In this document: positions 16,301-23,549 of the stretch, one piece after another
Layout of the letters: each line of letters starts with the position of its first letter
Position numbering within the stretch: the first letter of the stretch is position 1
Virus record (IMG/VR): IMGVR_UViG_3300020159_000703
Span: 1 to 43,600 of that record
DNA length: 43,600 nt
Reading direction: 5' to 3' (one strand)
Source of the DNA: a virus
Translations under genes and position numbers: made by a program
Notes under the pieces: model-generated
Told to the model about the DNA's origin: nothing
Database searches by the model: none
What the model saw: the letters and a program-made list of their open reading frames with translations, nothing else

Positions 16301-18845
16301 CGACGTAGGCGGAAGCGGCGATATTACCGAAGCGATTATATCTAGAGGTATTGCTACACAAGTTAGAATGGAATTACAACTGTACTTAGACGAAGAGTTA
16401 ACTACTCCTGTCAACTCAAGTGCGTTAGGATCTGCCACTACCATGGATGTACTAGGTGGATTAACATATTCGCCACTAGAAGCAAACGGCACCAATGTGT
16501 CATTTGATGCTGGTATTAGAGCAGGGGCAACCGGTACTGTTACTGTTAATATTTCTACAATGCGAGCAACAGGTCATGACTTCTTAGACATTGGTACTGG
16601 TTCATATGCCGATACTAACTACCCAAGTAACATTTTTGGAGAACCAGCTAACGAACCCGATGTCGAAGCACAAGTAGTTGAAGTAACAACAGGTCGTGTG
16701 TTCTATGTAAGTACTGATCAAAACGGTAACTTCAAAGTTGGTGACTTCTTTGCTGTTGACCAAGGTACTGGTAAACTTACACTTGATGCTAAGATTGATT
16801 TGAAAGGTATTGACTCTCTCAAGTTACGTTCTGGTAATGAGATTTTTGAATTTACCAACGACATTACCATGGGCGGTGAGGGTGCTGCTGACCCACAAGC
16901 TGTTCCAACAGAGTATGCTATTAGAAGTTATATTGACAAACGTTTAGGTCTTAACCACTTTGGCGTTCGAGTAACTGACGGTCTAAGAGGTCCAGGTTAC
17001 CTAGCACTTGACGGCTCCCTAGCAGTTAAGGGTACCATTGAGATGGACGGCAATACTTTACGTAACTTGCCTGCTCCAAGAAAAGGTGCTGTAGGTGATA
17101 CCGAAGCAGTGCCTAAGTTCTATATGAGATTAGGTAACCTAGAAGATAGTCCGGAATACTGGAGACCGGCAGAAGGATCACCAACCTATGCAATTCAAAG
17201 AGCTGATATTCTAGCATTTACTGGCACTGACAGTCAGTTTAGTCATGCTACAATGACTGGTGCGTTGACATTTACTTTAAACACTACAACACCTAACGAT
17301 CCGTTTGTTGTTTCAACTATCAACGATAACGTTATAGTTAACGACGACATAAACTACAATGCTGCAATTTTACAACATAAACTTCAGCTAAATTATATTC
17401 GCGATACTGCTGCTGATGGATTTACAATCACAGCATATACAACCACTGGAGTTCCATCTGGCTTTACTAGATTTACCGCCAACGGTCACGGTATTACAGA
17501 AAATGACAGTATTGAGATCTTAGGTGAAACTACAGGAACACTAACTGGTATTAACAAACGCTGGAAGGCTGTAGGTGTTACTACAAACACTTTTGATATT
17601 CCTATTACAGGTTTAACAGGTGTGCTCAGTGGTAATGCTAAAGTAAGAGAGCCTGGACTACTTAGCGGTGCTAAGACAACAGAATTTCAGGTATCGGCTA
17701 ACGGTTTCTTACAACTGCGATCATCGGCCAGTACAACAACCGGTGTTACATTTGATAAACTTGCGTATATTGATCCTGCAGTGTATGATGCCACAGACGA
17801 AACATCATATTCCGGCGGTGGCACTAAACTACTAGGTAGACGTGCTTTACCAACAGCAGGCAGCGTAGTCGGACAACCGGTGCCTATTGATGCTAGAACT
17901 ATTATAAGAGACGGTTTTGGATTATCTAAGTTTGATGTACCGTTAGAAGGTATATTGGCTAGGATCGATTTAAGCAATGATCCAGGCGACGACAGCTTCA
18001 CATCAATTAGCTATAGTTCTGCTAATAGCGGAAATGCTTTAATAAGAAGAGATGCTGATGGTAATTTCAGTGCTAATGCTGTAACTGTTAATAGTTTACT
18101 GTCCAACGGTAATATTACTATTGTTACTGCTCCTTCAGAGGTATCAAATCCTAACGGTATTAGGATGACTATCAATAGCACTACTGCTACTGTTTTACAG
18201 AGAGCTATAGAAGCTACTGGCGACAATGCCTACAAGACTGTGCTGAGAAATGGCAATGGTGGTAACGGTATTGTTATTGTTGATGGTAACAGTAATACAA
18301 ACAAACACACCGACTATTATGCTAATGAGCATAGATTCTATGACGCTACTGGTGGTTCTGGTACAATATATCTTGGTAACGGAATTTTAAAAGCTGCCAG
18401 CGGAGCAGGTGCTACTATTCAAGGTGCGTGGTCATTAGATGCTGGGGCGACATTCCAAGCTACTTGGGCCGACTTAGCAGAGTGGTATTCATCAGACAAG
18501 GAATATGCTCCTGGTACTGTGTTAGAATTTGGCGGTGATGCTGAAGTTCGTGCGTCAAGCAAACAAGGTACTACAAGAGTAGCTGGCGTTGTAACAACTA
18601 ATCCAGCATACGTGATGAATCAAGGCTTAGAAGGTACAAGAACATGTGTGGCACTTCAAGGTCGTGTTCCATGTAAGGTAGTAGGCAAAGTACAAAAAGG
18701 TGATTTAATGATCACAAGTTCAATCACAGGAGTTGCTGTGTCAGCAGGCGAGGTCGCGCAACCTGGCACCATTATCGGTAAAGCATTACAAAATTATGAC
18801 AGCGATCATATTGGTTCGATAGAAGTTGCTGTAGGGAGATTATAA
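10326..18845 (+). CDS. Giant fibre/adhesin-like structural protein (2,839 residues)
   Basis: One uninterrupted reading frame. Residues 1-40 (INIGIEGNDGTGDS, then RDSFQKVNQNFTELY) are the N-terminal module shared with neighbouring virion proteins. About residues 300-460 hold GYTSxPxV-type Gly-rich strands. About 535-690 look like a beta-helix (VTLRGDDLRRSIVRP). About 750-1360 hold four copies of a Cys-x-Arg-Asp-Val helical repeat. One LGTRYEIATLGTTDW motif lies near 1620. The final 150 residues (ATWADLAEWYSSDKEY, PGTVLEFGGDAEV) match C-terminal domains of phage fibres often linked to self-cleavage or attachment. It is probably a tail or baseplate-attached fibre contacting the host. It starts after CGGAG; GCTAAATA at 10287-10294 is a weak late-box candidate. 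Confidence 0.88.
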   Translation: MSRKEINIGIEGNDGTGDSIRDSFQKVNQNFTELYAILGQGGKLSFIGLADVEKDRVLKEYRTADNNRLLVVDAEGEQIVFKELVGSETIIVNQSFPGQIRLSSLASALINDPDPTLQTNLNANFKRLTNLSEATEDTDAATKGYTDTKLSLDGTDSEDVSGSARPDWGVMRGPLVLSRNPVESDDLEYNGLVAATKAYVDSKTFISQYNIYVSPLGQDERTDIPQNQIGRSEATAFGSVQKACEVAEELVNNAPLELGPYQKILTYANGTKICEIVSVEESELSGLGCTAQARMGIDEVGSALQILIAGTGYQKDDILTPVGGTFLGQETQFRVIAVDFAGSILQLAINEDADGVKQNGVYSILPASHVDNDFLLLSGGSGSGTARIRARWKVTQIDVTDTGEGYTSASVIFIGGGGSGSEAFITEIGGEIKEITVSKPGVGYTSIPSVNVFLPRLLITTERLNTDFLDDIREGQAIRGETSGALARIVQHDGSLDEDGNEIFEIEILNGVFQIGESLKYADLTRNIQITIHVETGIYYENYPLRLAENVTLRGDDLRRSIVRPKPGVSQSPWARVFFRRDRVVDGLRVTDFEYGYQYLTDPLDYSSQPKNNDQMDVLLCNDATRASEISFQGHGGFVMVLDPNGQILSKSPYFQTGTSFSKSINEKQFAGGMYIDGFSGNLEGVLLGQREVDPSDPAYIPSDPTTFKEYEKVIIGGLLREPNLPTSFDVNDQLYRITLANRVETNLFDAKILLERNRRFIQTETVSFVNGEFPNLDFNAEKCFRDVGLLVDAVVDDVIFGGFLNSTEAARLYFVGGNTVVSGQVAETVAAIVKAKEVAVAAITQDIDYARVGTVDQTFLPAYPNGGDAQAVVEQAFDLIANIIEYGESIYKAKNLLQANKEIIQAETIAYLDALYPTLNYDRDTCYRDVGYIIDAWSIDIFGDFNNSVRAGYAYYQQGIRIIPDAGPTSQLAETIDGIEYAAILAKRIVKNELLGGLVRTTKSFNPSSNIDLTSNTITILDHGFKSGSRIKYSSGGGNSIVVDNLDDENGDPIADINDFVFYVYVVDGDNIQLVENLPLLIAKEKGVSTAIELNIVGTGSGTTHTLEYFQVTDPELVVIDITDSGVEAAINTGRDYITTLISGETAGVPGIYPQYECVLDTPYYGDGLFNQAKCARDVGLILDAVNYDMVLGSNYQSVKAGLSYLRSYSSVVIDEQKQPTINGITKAEVEALALIPESIYSAARSAYSNRFEIIKDIIRNGVGAAPAVTYPLPAGVLVGSNKDKAVNVLVANRDFIKTEIVAYVTDTNPTFEYDTVKCARDVAYLLDGMIYDLLYGGNSQTKNNGETYYRDGESFVPDQEVITASAFTRLRTVLFYVVQNDTVSWTKSSSNILTQNTSNPAATATEGTTLQTLTDILIDYVADEDYDTPVTEVLPTIIGQDANLLAARTEVIAAKEAIKTAVLAFLENVVGKVVLSTAGNKSMLGNDFTQVNDMGYGIFCNNNGLSEQVSVFTYYCYTAFYSLNGSQIRSLNGSSAHGVFGLKAEGNDPNEIPDTIFLKFPMVQIAEAYENIPLEIENDRNGATIWITNYSYLPRSGCIVDIDHSGDRTDTINPAASVVLGTRYEIATLGTTDWNAIADTIGIVYAVGDQFTTVGTGNGDGTVYTLTTVGQRSYVAETVTISGLPIGVAKLQLSTVAANSGLAVYVKPGKPVVVRSNEEFVLGDKEEVVAVRPSTALIFDENTGTAIRLLSFNQYDEPDAGASDQIITTRDGYQYVKLTILKDTEAFDVPTGFGEVGDNSVIIQALNFRDSKRVVFQTTGATIYDGSTTGTGGMIFGYQDSMYEITDYQVNNLDPNNIFGVISFKNITNPLAESRTYTISVTGSLPAQVATTTDHNLSNARRVKINSTNFYVKNVISNVTHGPLSGTNVFPATGGGSSATFTITRTNSISYAGIAINAAGTGYDIGDTIRILGTSLGGATPKNDVLITVNDVGGSGDITEAIISRGIATQVRMELQLYLDEELTTPVNSSALGSATTMDVLGGLTYSPLEANGTNVSFDAGIRAGATGTVTVNISTMRATGHDFLDIGTGSYADTNYPSNIFGEPANEPDVEAQVVEVTTGRVFYVSTDQNGNFKVGDFFAVDQGTGKLTLDAKIDLKGIDSLKLRSGNEIFEFTNDITMGGEGAADPQAVPTEYAIRSYIDKRLGLNHFGVRVTDGLRGPGYLALDGSLAVKGTIEMDGNTLRNLPAPRKGAVGDTEAVPKFYMRLGNLEDSPEYWRPAEGSPTYAIQRADILAFTGTDSQFSHATMTGALTFTLNTTTPNDPFVVSTINDNVIVNDDINYNAAILQHKLQLNYIRDTAADGFTITAYTTTGVPSGFTRFTANGHGITENDSIEILGETTGTLTGINKRWKAVGVTTNTFDIPITGLTGVLSGNAKVREPGLLSGAKTTEFQVSANGFLQLRSSASTTTGVTFDKLAYIDPAVYDATDETSYSGGGTKLLGRRALPTAGSVVGQPVPIDARTIIRDGFGLSKFDVPLEGILARIDLSNDPGDDSFTSISYSSANSGNALIRRDADGNFSANAVTVNSLLSNGNITIVTAPSEVSNPNGIRMTINSTTATVLQRAIEATGDNAYKTVLRNGNGGNGIVIVDGNSNTNKHTDYYANEHRFYDATGGSGTIYLGNGILKAASGAGATIQGAWSLDAGATFQATWADLAEWYSSDKEYAPGTVLEFGGDAEVRASSKQGTTRVAGVVTTNPAYVMNQGLEGTRTCVALQGRVPCKVVGKVQKGDLMITSSITGVAVSAGEVAQPGTIIGKALQNYDSDHIGSIEVAVGRL
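12574..14400 (+). repeat. Four Cys-x-Arg-Asp-Val protein repeats in the giant fibre gene
   Basis: Four related segments start at about 12574, 13009, 13800 and 14190. Each fits the pattern N-x-x-F/I-I-x-x-E-x-x-x-y, y-P-x-x-x-y-d, then C-x-R-D-V-g-x-x-x-D-a and a short Gly/Asn turn. The cores read CFRDVGLLVDAV, CYRDVGYIIDAW, CARDVGLILDAV and CARDVAYLLDGM. The third lacks the leading helix. DNA identity between copies is low, so they are old duplications. Confidence 0.7.
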
Positions 18846-18847
18846 GA

Positions 18848-19753
18848 ATGGCACAGAGAACATTATCAATAGCACCCCCAGTAACTTGGGAAAAATTTGG
18901 CGGAGAGACCGAATCAATCTTTGCCAAGATCAATGACAACTTTACTGAATTATATCTCAGTATTGGCGGTTCGGGGGTTGACTTAACATCACTCGGGTCT
19001 AGTTTAATCCCAAACCTTGATGAAGATCACGACCTGGGTTCTAGTTCAAAAAAGTGGGATAACATTTATGTAAGTTCAACTGGATTACATATTGGAACTG
19101 CTGTAATTACTTCTACAGGCGGTATTGTAGATTTACCATTAGGTTCAACTATTGGCGGTGTTAATCCAGCTGTTCCTAGTGCGTTGTCAATTACTTCTAT
19201 AGAATTAGATTCCGGAGTATCCGTTGACAATATTAGTACAGATACTACATTTGGTGTAGATAATGATAATTCCACACTGGCTACTAAATTAGCTGTAAAA
19301 ACCTATGTTGACAACGAAATACCAACAGATATTAATCAGTTATCTGATGTTGATAGTCTTCTTGGAGCAGCTTTAGAAAGTAGAATAACTGCTGTTAATA
19401 CTACCGGAAGTTTAGCAACCAACGCTTCAGAAAATTTAACTTTAGTAGGTTTTAAAAGTTATGCTTTGTTAAAAATATTAACAAACAGATCTGCGTGGGT
19501 CCGGGTGTATACATCACAAGCTGCTAGATCCGCCGATACTTCAAGACTGATTACTGACGATCCATTACCTGGTTCAGGAGTTATAGCCGAGGCCATAACT
19601 GACGGAACTAATCCAGTTTTGATATCGCCAAGTATTGTTGGATTTAATGATGAAACTATTCCTACGTCTGACATTTATGTAAGGGTAACTAATACCAACG
19701 CTGTCACTGGCACTGTTACTGTTACACTATCTTTAATAAAATTAGAGGCTTAA
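18848..19753 (+). CDS. Virion-type structural protein with shared N-terminal module
   Basis: 301 residues. Residues 8-38 (VTWEKFGGETESIF, AKINDNFTELYLSIGG) match the N-terminal module of the giant protein before it, suggesting a common way of attaching to the tail. DEDHDLGSSSKKWDNIYVSSTGLHIG is a beta-helix phrase common in phage fibres and reappears as DVDNTYDLGTASKKWNTLYA in the protein at 22166. The C-terminal 120 residues (KSYALLKILTNRSAWVRVYTS to VTVTLSLIKLEA) look like one compact beta domain of the kind that caps fibres. It begins two bases after the giant gene and ends just before the protease gene. The function is structural by inference. Confidence 0.78.
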   Translation: MAQRTLSIAPPVTWEKFGGETESIFAKINDNFTELYLSIGGSGVDLTSLGSSLIPNLDEDHDLGSSSKKWDNIYVSSTGLHIGTAVITSTGGIVDLPLGSTIGGVNPAVPSALSITSIELDSGVSVDNISTDTTFGVDNDNSTLATKLAVKTYVDNEIPTDINQLSDVDSLLGAALESRITAVNTTGSLATNASENLTLVGFKSYALLKILTNRSAWVRVYTSQAARSADTSRLITDDPLPGSGVIAEAITDGTNPVLISPSIVGFNDETIPTSDIYVRVTNTNAVTGTVTVTLSLIKLEA

Positions 19754-19754
19754 C

Positions 19755-21410
19755 ATGTCTGAAATAGATCGTTATGAATATATAGTGACTCTTAACAATA
19801 GAGAAGATCTACCTAATTTCTATGACGACATGGAAACTCCTGGTGGTGATTTATATATTCCTGATCGTGCTGTAGCTGTGGCCAGCAGAAGACATATCAG
19901 CAGAAATACACATTACTATCTCACAGAACAAGAAGCAGATTTATTAAAAAATGATCCTCGAGTATTAGCAGTTTCTAGATTGCCTAGAGATCTTGGCATG
20001 ATCCCCATTTCACATTGGCAGCAGACTGGAAAATTTGAAAAGAGTACTGCTGTTCAATCCACTGATAAGAATTGGGGATTGGCTAGAATTGTTAATGGAG
20101 TTCAAACTGACAATTGGGGCAGCAATGGACTTTTTAACGAATTACAAACTTCCATAACTACTGATTCAGCAGGAGAGCATGTAGATGTTGTAATCGTAGA
20201 TGCTCATATAAACCCTAACCATCCCGAGTTTGCCGTCAACGAAGACGGCACGGGCGGCACTAGAGTTATTCAATACAACTGGTTTCAACATCAGGCGGCT
20301 GTTGGATTAAGCGGGTTAGGAACATACAGTTACACTAGTTTTACCAGTAATCATGGTACACACGTAGCAGGGACAGTTGCAGGTAATACTCAGGGGTGGG
20401 CTAGAAAATCTAACATATACTATATGGAATTTAATTACAGTCCATTTCCTCAACCAGACGGATGGGCAGTGTATCTGTTTGATTTTATTAGAGCATGGCA
20501 CAACAGCAAACCAATTAACCCAATCACTGGACGTAGAAATCCCACTGTGACTAATAACAGCTGGGGATATAGTTATGGTAACATTTCTCTAAGTGCTATT
20601 ACTAGTGTAACATATCGAGAAGCAACCACTGACCTAACTGGTTTATCTACCGCAGCTAAAAAAATTCAGTTAGAAAACAATGGGGTTCCTGTGCCGGGTG
20701 GGACATATCTGTTTAGAACACCAGCAAGAAACTATGCGTTAGATGCCGATGTAATTGATGCGGTTGAAGACGGAATTATCGTAGTAGCATCAGCTGGTAA
20801 CAGTTATTGGAATATGACCAACGACCCAACTCATCCAGATTATAATAATAATGTGTTTGACGGCGGGGTGCTTTATCATTCCAACGGTTCTAGTCCAGGA
20901 GCAGCAGAAGGTGCTATTTGCGTGGGTGCGTTAGGTACTTCTACCCAAGAATACAAAATAAATTTCAGCAATTATGGTGATAGGATAGATATCTGGGCAC
21001 CTGGGCAAAATATAATATCGTCTGTTTTTAATTCTACAGCAGCTTCTGAGTTTGGTATTTCACTGGCTAATGACCCAAGAAATTCTGTTTTTAAAATAGG
21101 ATCAATATCAGGTACTAGTATGGCCAGCCCGCAGGTAGCGGGAGTAATTGCTTGTATGATGAGCAGATATCCTAACTATACCTCACAAGAATTATACAAT
21201 TATTTAATTGCCAATACTAAAACAGGCCAGATAGGAACTACCAACGGAAACCATGGTGATTATACAAATATTAGAGATAGTGTAAACAAATATCTGTATT
21301 TCCCAGTAGAAAGAGTACAACAAGGCACAGCTTTTCCAGACGTTAGCTACGATCTGCGTCCAACTACAGGCAACATATATCCTCGGCTACGTATTAGAAG
21401 ACGCGGATAA
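19755..21410 (+). CDS. Subtilisin-family serine protease (S8)
   Basis: 551 residues with a complete S8 catalytic set: Asp149 (VVIVDAHINPNHPEF), His200 (SNHGTHVAGTVAG), oxyanion Asn349 (VVASAGNSYW) and Ser455 (SGTSMASPQVAGV). Residues 8-78 resemble an inhibitor-type propeptide: YEYIVTLNNREDLPNFYDD, then a strand ending DPRVLAVSRLP. There is no signal peptide, so it would act in the cell or in the virion. The last 50 residues after the catalytic domain (VSYDLRPTTGNIYPRLRIRR) are extra. It is embedded, without a promoter of its own, between fibre genes, two bases after one gene and 22 before the next. That suggests it processes fibres or rides on the tail to digest host surface protein; both are inference. 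Confidence 0.92.
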   Translation: MSEIDRYEYIVTLNNREDLPNFYDDMETPGGDLYIPDRAVAVASRRHISRNTHYYLTEQEADLLKNDPRVLAVSRLPRDLGMIPISHWQQTGKFEKSTAVQSTDKNWGLARIVNGVQTDNWGSNGLFNELQTSITTDSAGEHVDVVIVDAHINPNHPEFAVNEDGTGGTRVIQYNWFQHQAAVGLSGLGTYSYTSFTSNHGTHVAGTVAGNTQGWARKSNIYYMEFNYSPFPQPDGWAVYLFDFIRAWHNSKPINPITGRRNPTVTNNSWGYSYGNISLSAITSVTYREATTDLTGLSTAAKKIQLENNGVPVPGGTYLFRTPARNYALDADVIDAVEDGIIVVASAGNSYWNMTNDPTHPDYNNNVFDGGVLYHSNGSSPGAAEGAICVGALGTSTQEYKINFSNYGDRIDIWAPGQNIISSVFNSTAASEFGISLANDPRNSVFKIGSISGTSMASPQVAGVIACMMSRYPNYTSQELYNYLIANTKTGQIGTTNGNHGDYTNIRDSVNKYLYFPVERVQQGTAFPDVSYDLRPTTGNIYPRLRIRRRG

Positions 21411-21413
21411 ATA
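21406..21413 (+). promoter_or_regulatory. T4-type late promoter box
   Basis: GATAAATA overlaps the stop codon of the protease gene and ends 19 bases before the ATG at 21433. Confidence 0.5.
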
Positions 21414-21432
21414 TTAGAGAGAAACAAAGATT

Positions 21433-22152
21433 ATGGCTATAGAAACAGTAAACTTAGGAAATTTAGTTAACGACGGGCTCGGTGACGATCTACGCACGGC
21501 TTTTCAAAAGGTTAATAACAGCTTATTATCCTTAAACAGCGAACTGGTGTTATCAGGTCGAAGCCTAGGTGACGGCGCTGCCGTTTATAAAAGAAAATCA
21601 AATACTAGTGGGACCGTAACAATACCTCCCGAAGCAGATGCTGATAGATTAGAATTTAGATCAATTAAAGGATCAGCTAACATAGTTGTAACAGAAAACT
21701 TAAATGATGTTACCATTTCTAGTCCGTTACAAAATGTGTTTACTAAAGTTTCAGTTCCCGAAGCTAGTATTATTGTTGGAGCAGATACCTCTGATACTAC
21801 GCTAACTCTAATAGGTGGTGTTAACACTTCGTTGGCGGTCAATGGTAAAACTATTACAATTAACACAGATCCTGTAGGAAATATTCTTTTACAAGACTTA
21901 GATTTAAACACAAACGATATTATCGGTACTGGTAATATAACAATTAACGGAAACATAACTGCTAATAACTTTAGCGGAGACCTTTGGGGCTATAATGGTT
22001 TTGAATCAGTGAGTGCGTTGTATTCATTTGATTTTGGAACTTATACAAATGTATTCAACAATGCTCTACAATTTATTGTTTCTAACACTGACTTTGATAT
22101 GGGGACTATCTTAACCCCAACTGATCTAGAAATAGATCTCGGCACGTTTTAA
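21433..22152 (+). CDS. Virion-type structural protein with shared N-terminal module
   Basis: 239 residues. The start (TVNLGNLVNDGLGDDLRTAF, then QKVNNSLLSL) is another copy of the N-terminal module seen at 10326 and 18848. The rest is short beta repeats such as NTNDIIGTGNITINGNITAN, the same phrase type as in the next protein (NGNDITGTGNIDITGDVDVA). The C-terminal 60 residues (GFESVSALYSFDFGTYTNVF) look globular. Probably a minor fibre or fibre-attached protein. A late box overlaps the upstream stop. Confidence 0.72.
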   Translation: MAIETVNLGNLVNDGLGDDLRTAFQKVNNSLLSLNSELVLSGRSLGDGAAVYKRKSNTSGTVTIPPEADADRLEFRSIKGSANIVVTENLNDVTISSPLQNVFTKVSVPEASIIVGADTSDTTLTLIGGVNTSLAVNGKTITINTDPVGNILLQDLDLNTNDIIGTGNITINGNITANNFSGDLWGYNGFESVSALYSFDFGTYTNVFNNALQFIVSNTDFDMGTILTPTDLEIDLGTF

Positions 22153-22165
22153 CGGAGAATTATAA

Positions 22166-23539
22166 ATGGCTCTAAGATTAAAAAGAGGAACAACAGCTGA
22201 AAGATTAACGTATACACCACTCGTTGGTGAGCTGGTATACGATATTAATCTAAAGGCAATTTATATTGGTGATGGCGCTATCGTAGGCGGCAAATTATTG
22301 GCCAGTGGTCGTGAAATTATCGACGATATAGTTCTCAACGGTAACGACATTACAGGCACAGGCAACATTGATATTACTGGTGACGTTGACGTTGCGGGTA
22401 ATATTCATGCTACTGGAAATATAACATCGGACGGTACTATTACATTAGGTAACAACAATGCCGATGCGGTTGAATTTAAAGCAGAAATAATTTCTAATAT
22501 TGTTCCTGATGTTGATAATACCTACGATTTAGGAACAGCTAGTAAAAAATGGAATACCCTATATGCCAATGTTATAGAAGCAACCACTGTCAGCGGAAAC
22601 ACCACCGGTTATCACTCTGGTGATGTTACAGGTTCTGTGTTTGCCGATAACTCAACATTATTGGTTGATTCTACGTCAGGCAGAATTGTAGGACCAGTAT
22701 TTGCTAATGTAACAGGTAATACTGCTGGTACACATACCGGAAACGTTATTGGTAACGTGCTTGGTAATGTCAACGGTAATCTAGATGGTGTTGTAACAGG
22801 AACATTCATTGGAGCTGTTACTAATTCTGATGGTACTGTGATTTTTGATACTAGATTAGCCGGCAGTGGGCTTACTATTCCTGCTGATATAATAGGTGAC
22901 CTTTCTGGTTCTGTATTTGGTCAAAATTCAACTAGACTTGTTGATGCGTCGGAAAACATTATTAATACCGATGGCACAGTTATTGAGGTTATTCCATATC
23001 TTGACGGAACATATCGAATTGGCACTAGAGAAGCAAGATTTACAGTGTTACACTTAGCCGATGGTATTAACATTGCTGATCGACACTTGCGATCAGAAAA
23101 CAATAAAATTTCAGCATGGGGTGGTATTTCAAATAATGTTGAAGTTAGCACAACACTAAGTGCAGATGTTGCCGACGGTGTTTCCACAACTAATTTTACC
23201 GTTACATCTGGGTCAGGTATTAAACCTGGAGCTAAATTTTATCTAAACGGAACTAGCGAGATAACTGTTAGTACCGTTGTAGGGGGCACAGTAACTGCAA
23301 CTGCTTTGTTTACACCGTCAGGCAACTTGTCAGGTCAAACTGTTAAATTTTATAATCCATCATCGTCAACTCCGAGTGTTACATTTAGAGATGTAGCACC
23401 TGTTACATCAAAAGGTCTTAACGGTGACAAACCAGGAATGGTATTTGCCAATGCAAATTACATTTATTTCTGTATAGCAAATTGGGACGGGACCACTGAT
23501 ATTTGGGTTAGAACACCAGTAGTGGTAGCAACATTCTAA
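22166..23539 (+). CDS. Fibre protein with Mtd-like N-terminal domain
   Basis: 457 residues. Residues 1-45 (LRLKRGTTAERLTYTPLVGE, then LVYDINLKAIYIGDGAIVGG) are the short domain that begins the major tropism determinant of Bordetella phage and many fibre proteins. Then come beta-helix repeats: ITGTGNIDITGDVDVAGNIH, a TYDLGTASKKWNTLYA block, and two GSVFADNSTLLVDSTSG-type units with GNVIGNVLGNVNGNLDG between them. The C-terminal 130 residues (TLSADVADGVSTTNFTV to CIANWDGTTDIWVRTPVV) form a beta domain ending in the W-D-G-T...W pattern frequent in phage fibre tips. Role: host recognition fibre, inferred. It starts after CGGAGA, 13 bases behind the preceding gene. Confidence 0.8.
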   Translation: MALRLKRGTTAERLTYTPLVGELVYDINLKAIYIGDGAIVGGKLLASGREIIDDIVLNGNDITGTGNIDITGDVDVAGNIHATGNITSDGTITLGNNNADAVEFKAEIISNIVPDVDNTYDLGTASKKWNTLYANVIEATTVSGNTTGYHSGDVTGSVFADNSTLLVDSTSGRIVGPVFANVTGNTAGTHTGNVIGNVLGNVNGNLDGVVTGTFIGAVTNSDGTVIFDTRLAGSGLTIPADIIGDLSGSVFGQNSTRLVDASENIINTDGTVIEVIPYLDGTYRIGTREARFTVLHLADGINIADRHLRSENNKISAWGGISNNVEVSTTLSADVADGVSTTNFTVTSGSGIKPGAKFYLNGTSEITVSTVVGGTVTATALFTPSGNLSGQTVKFYNPSSSTPSVTFRDVAPVTSKGLNGDKPGMVFANANYIYFCIANWDGTTDIWVRTPVVVATF

Positions 23540-23549
23540 GGAATTATGA

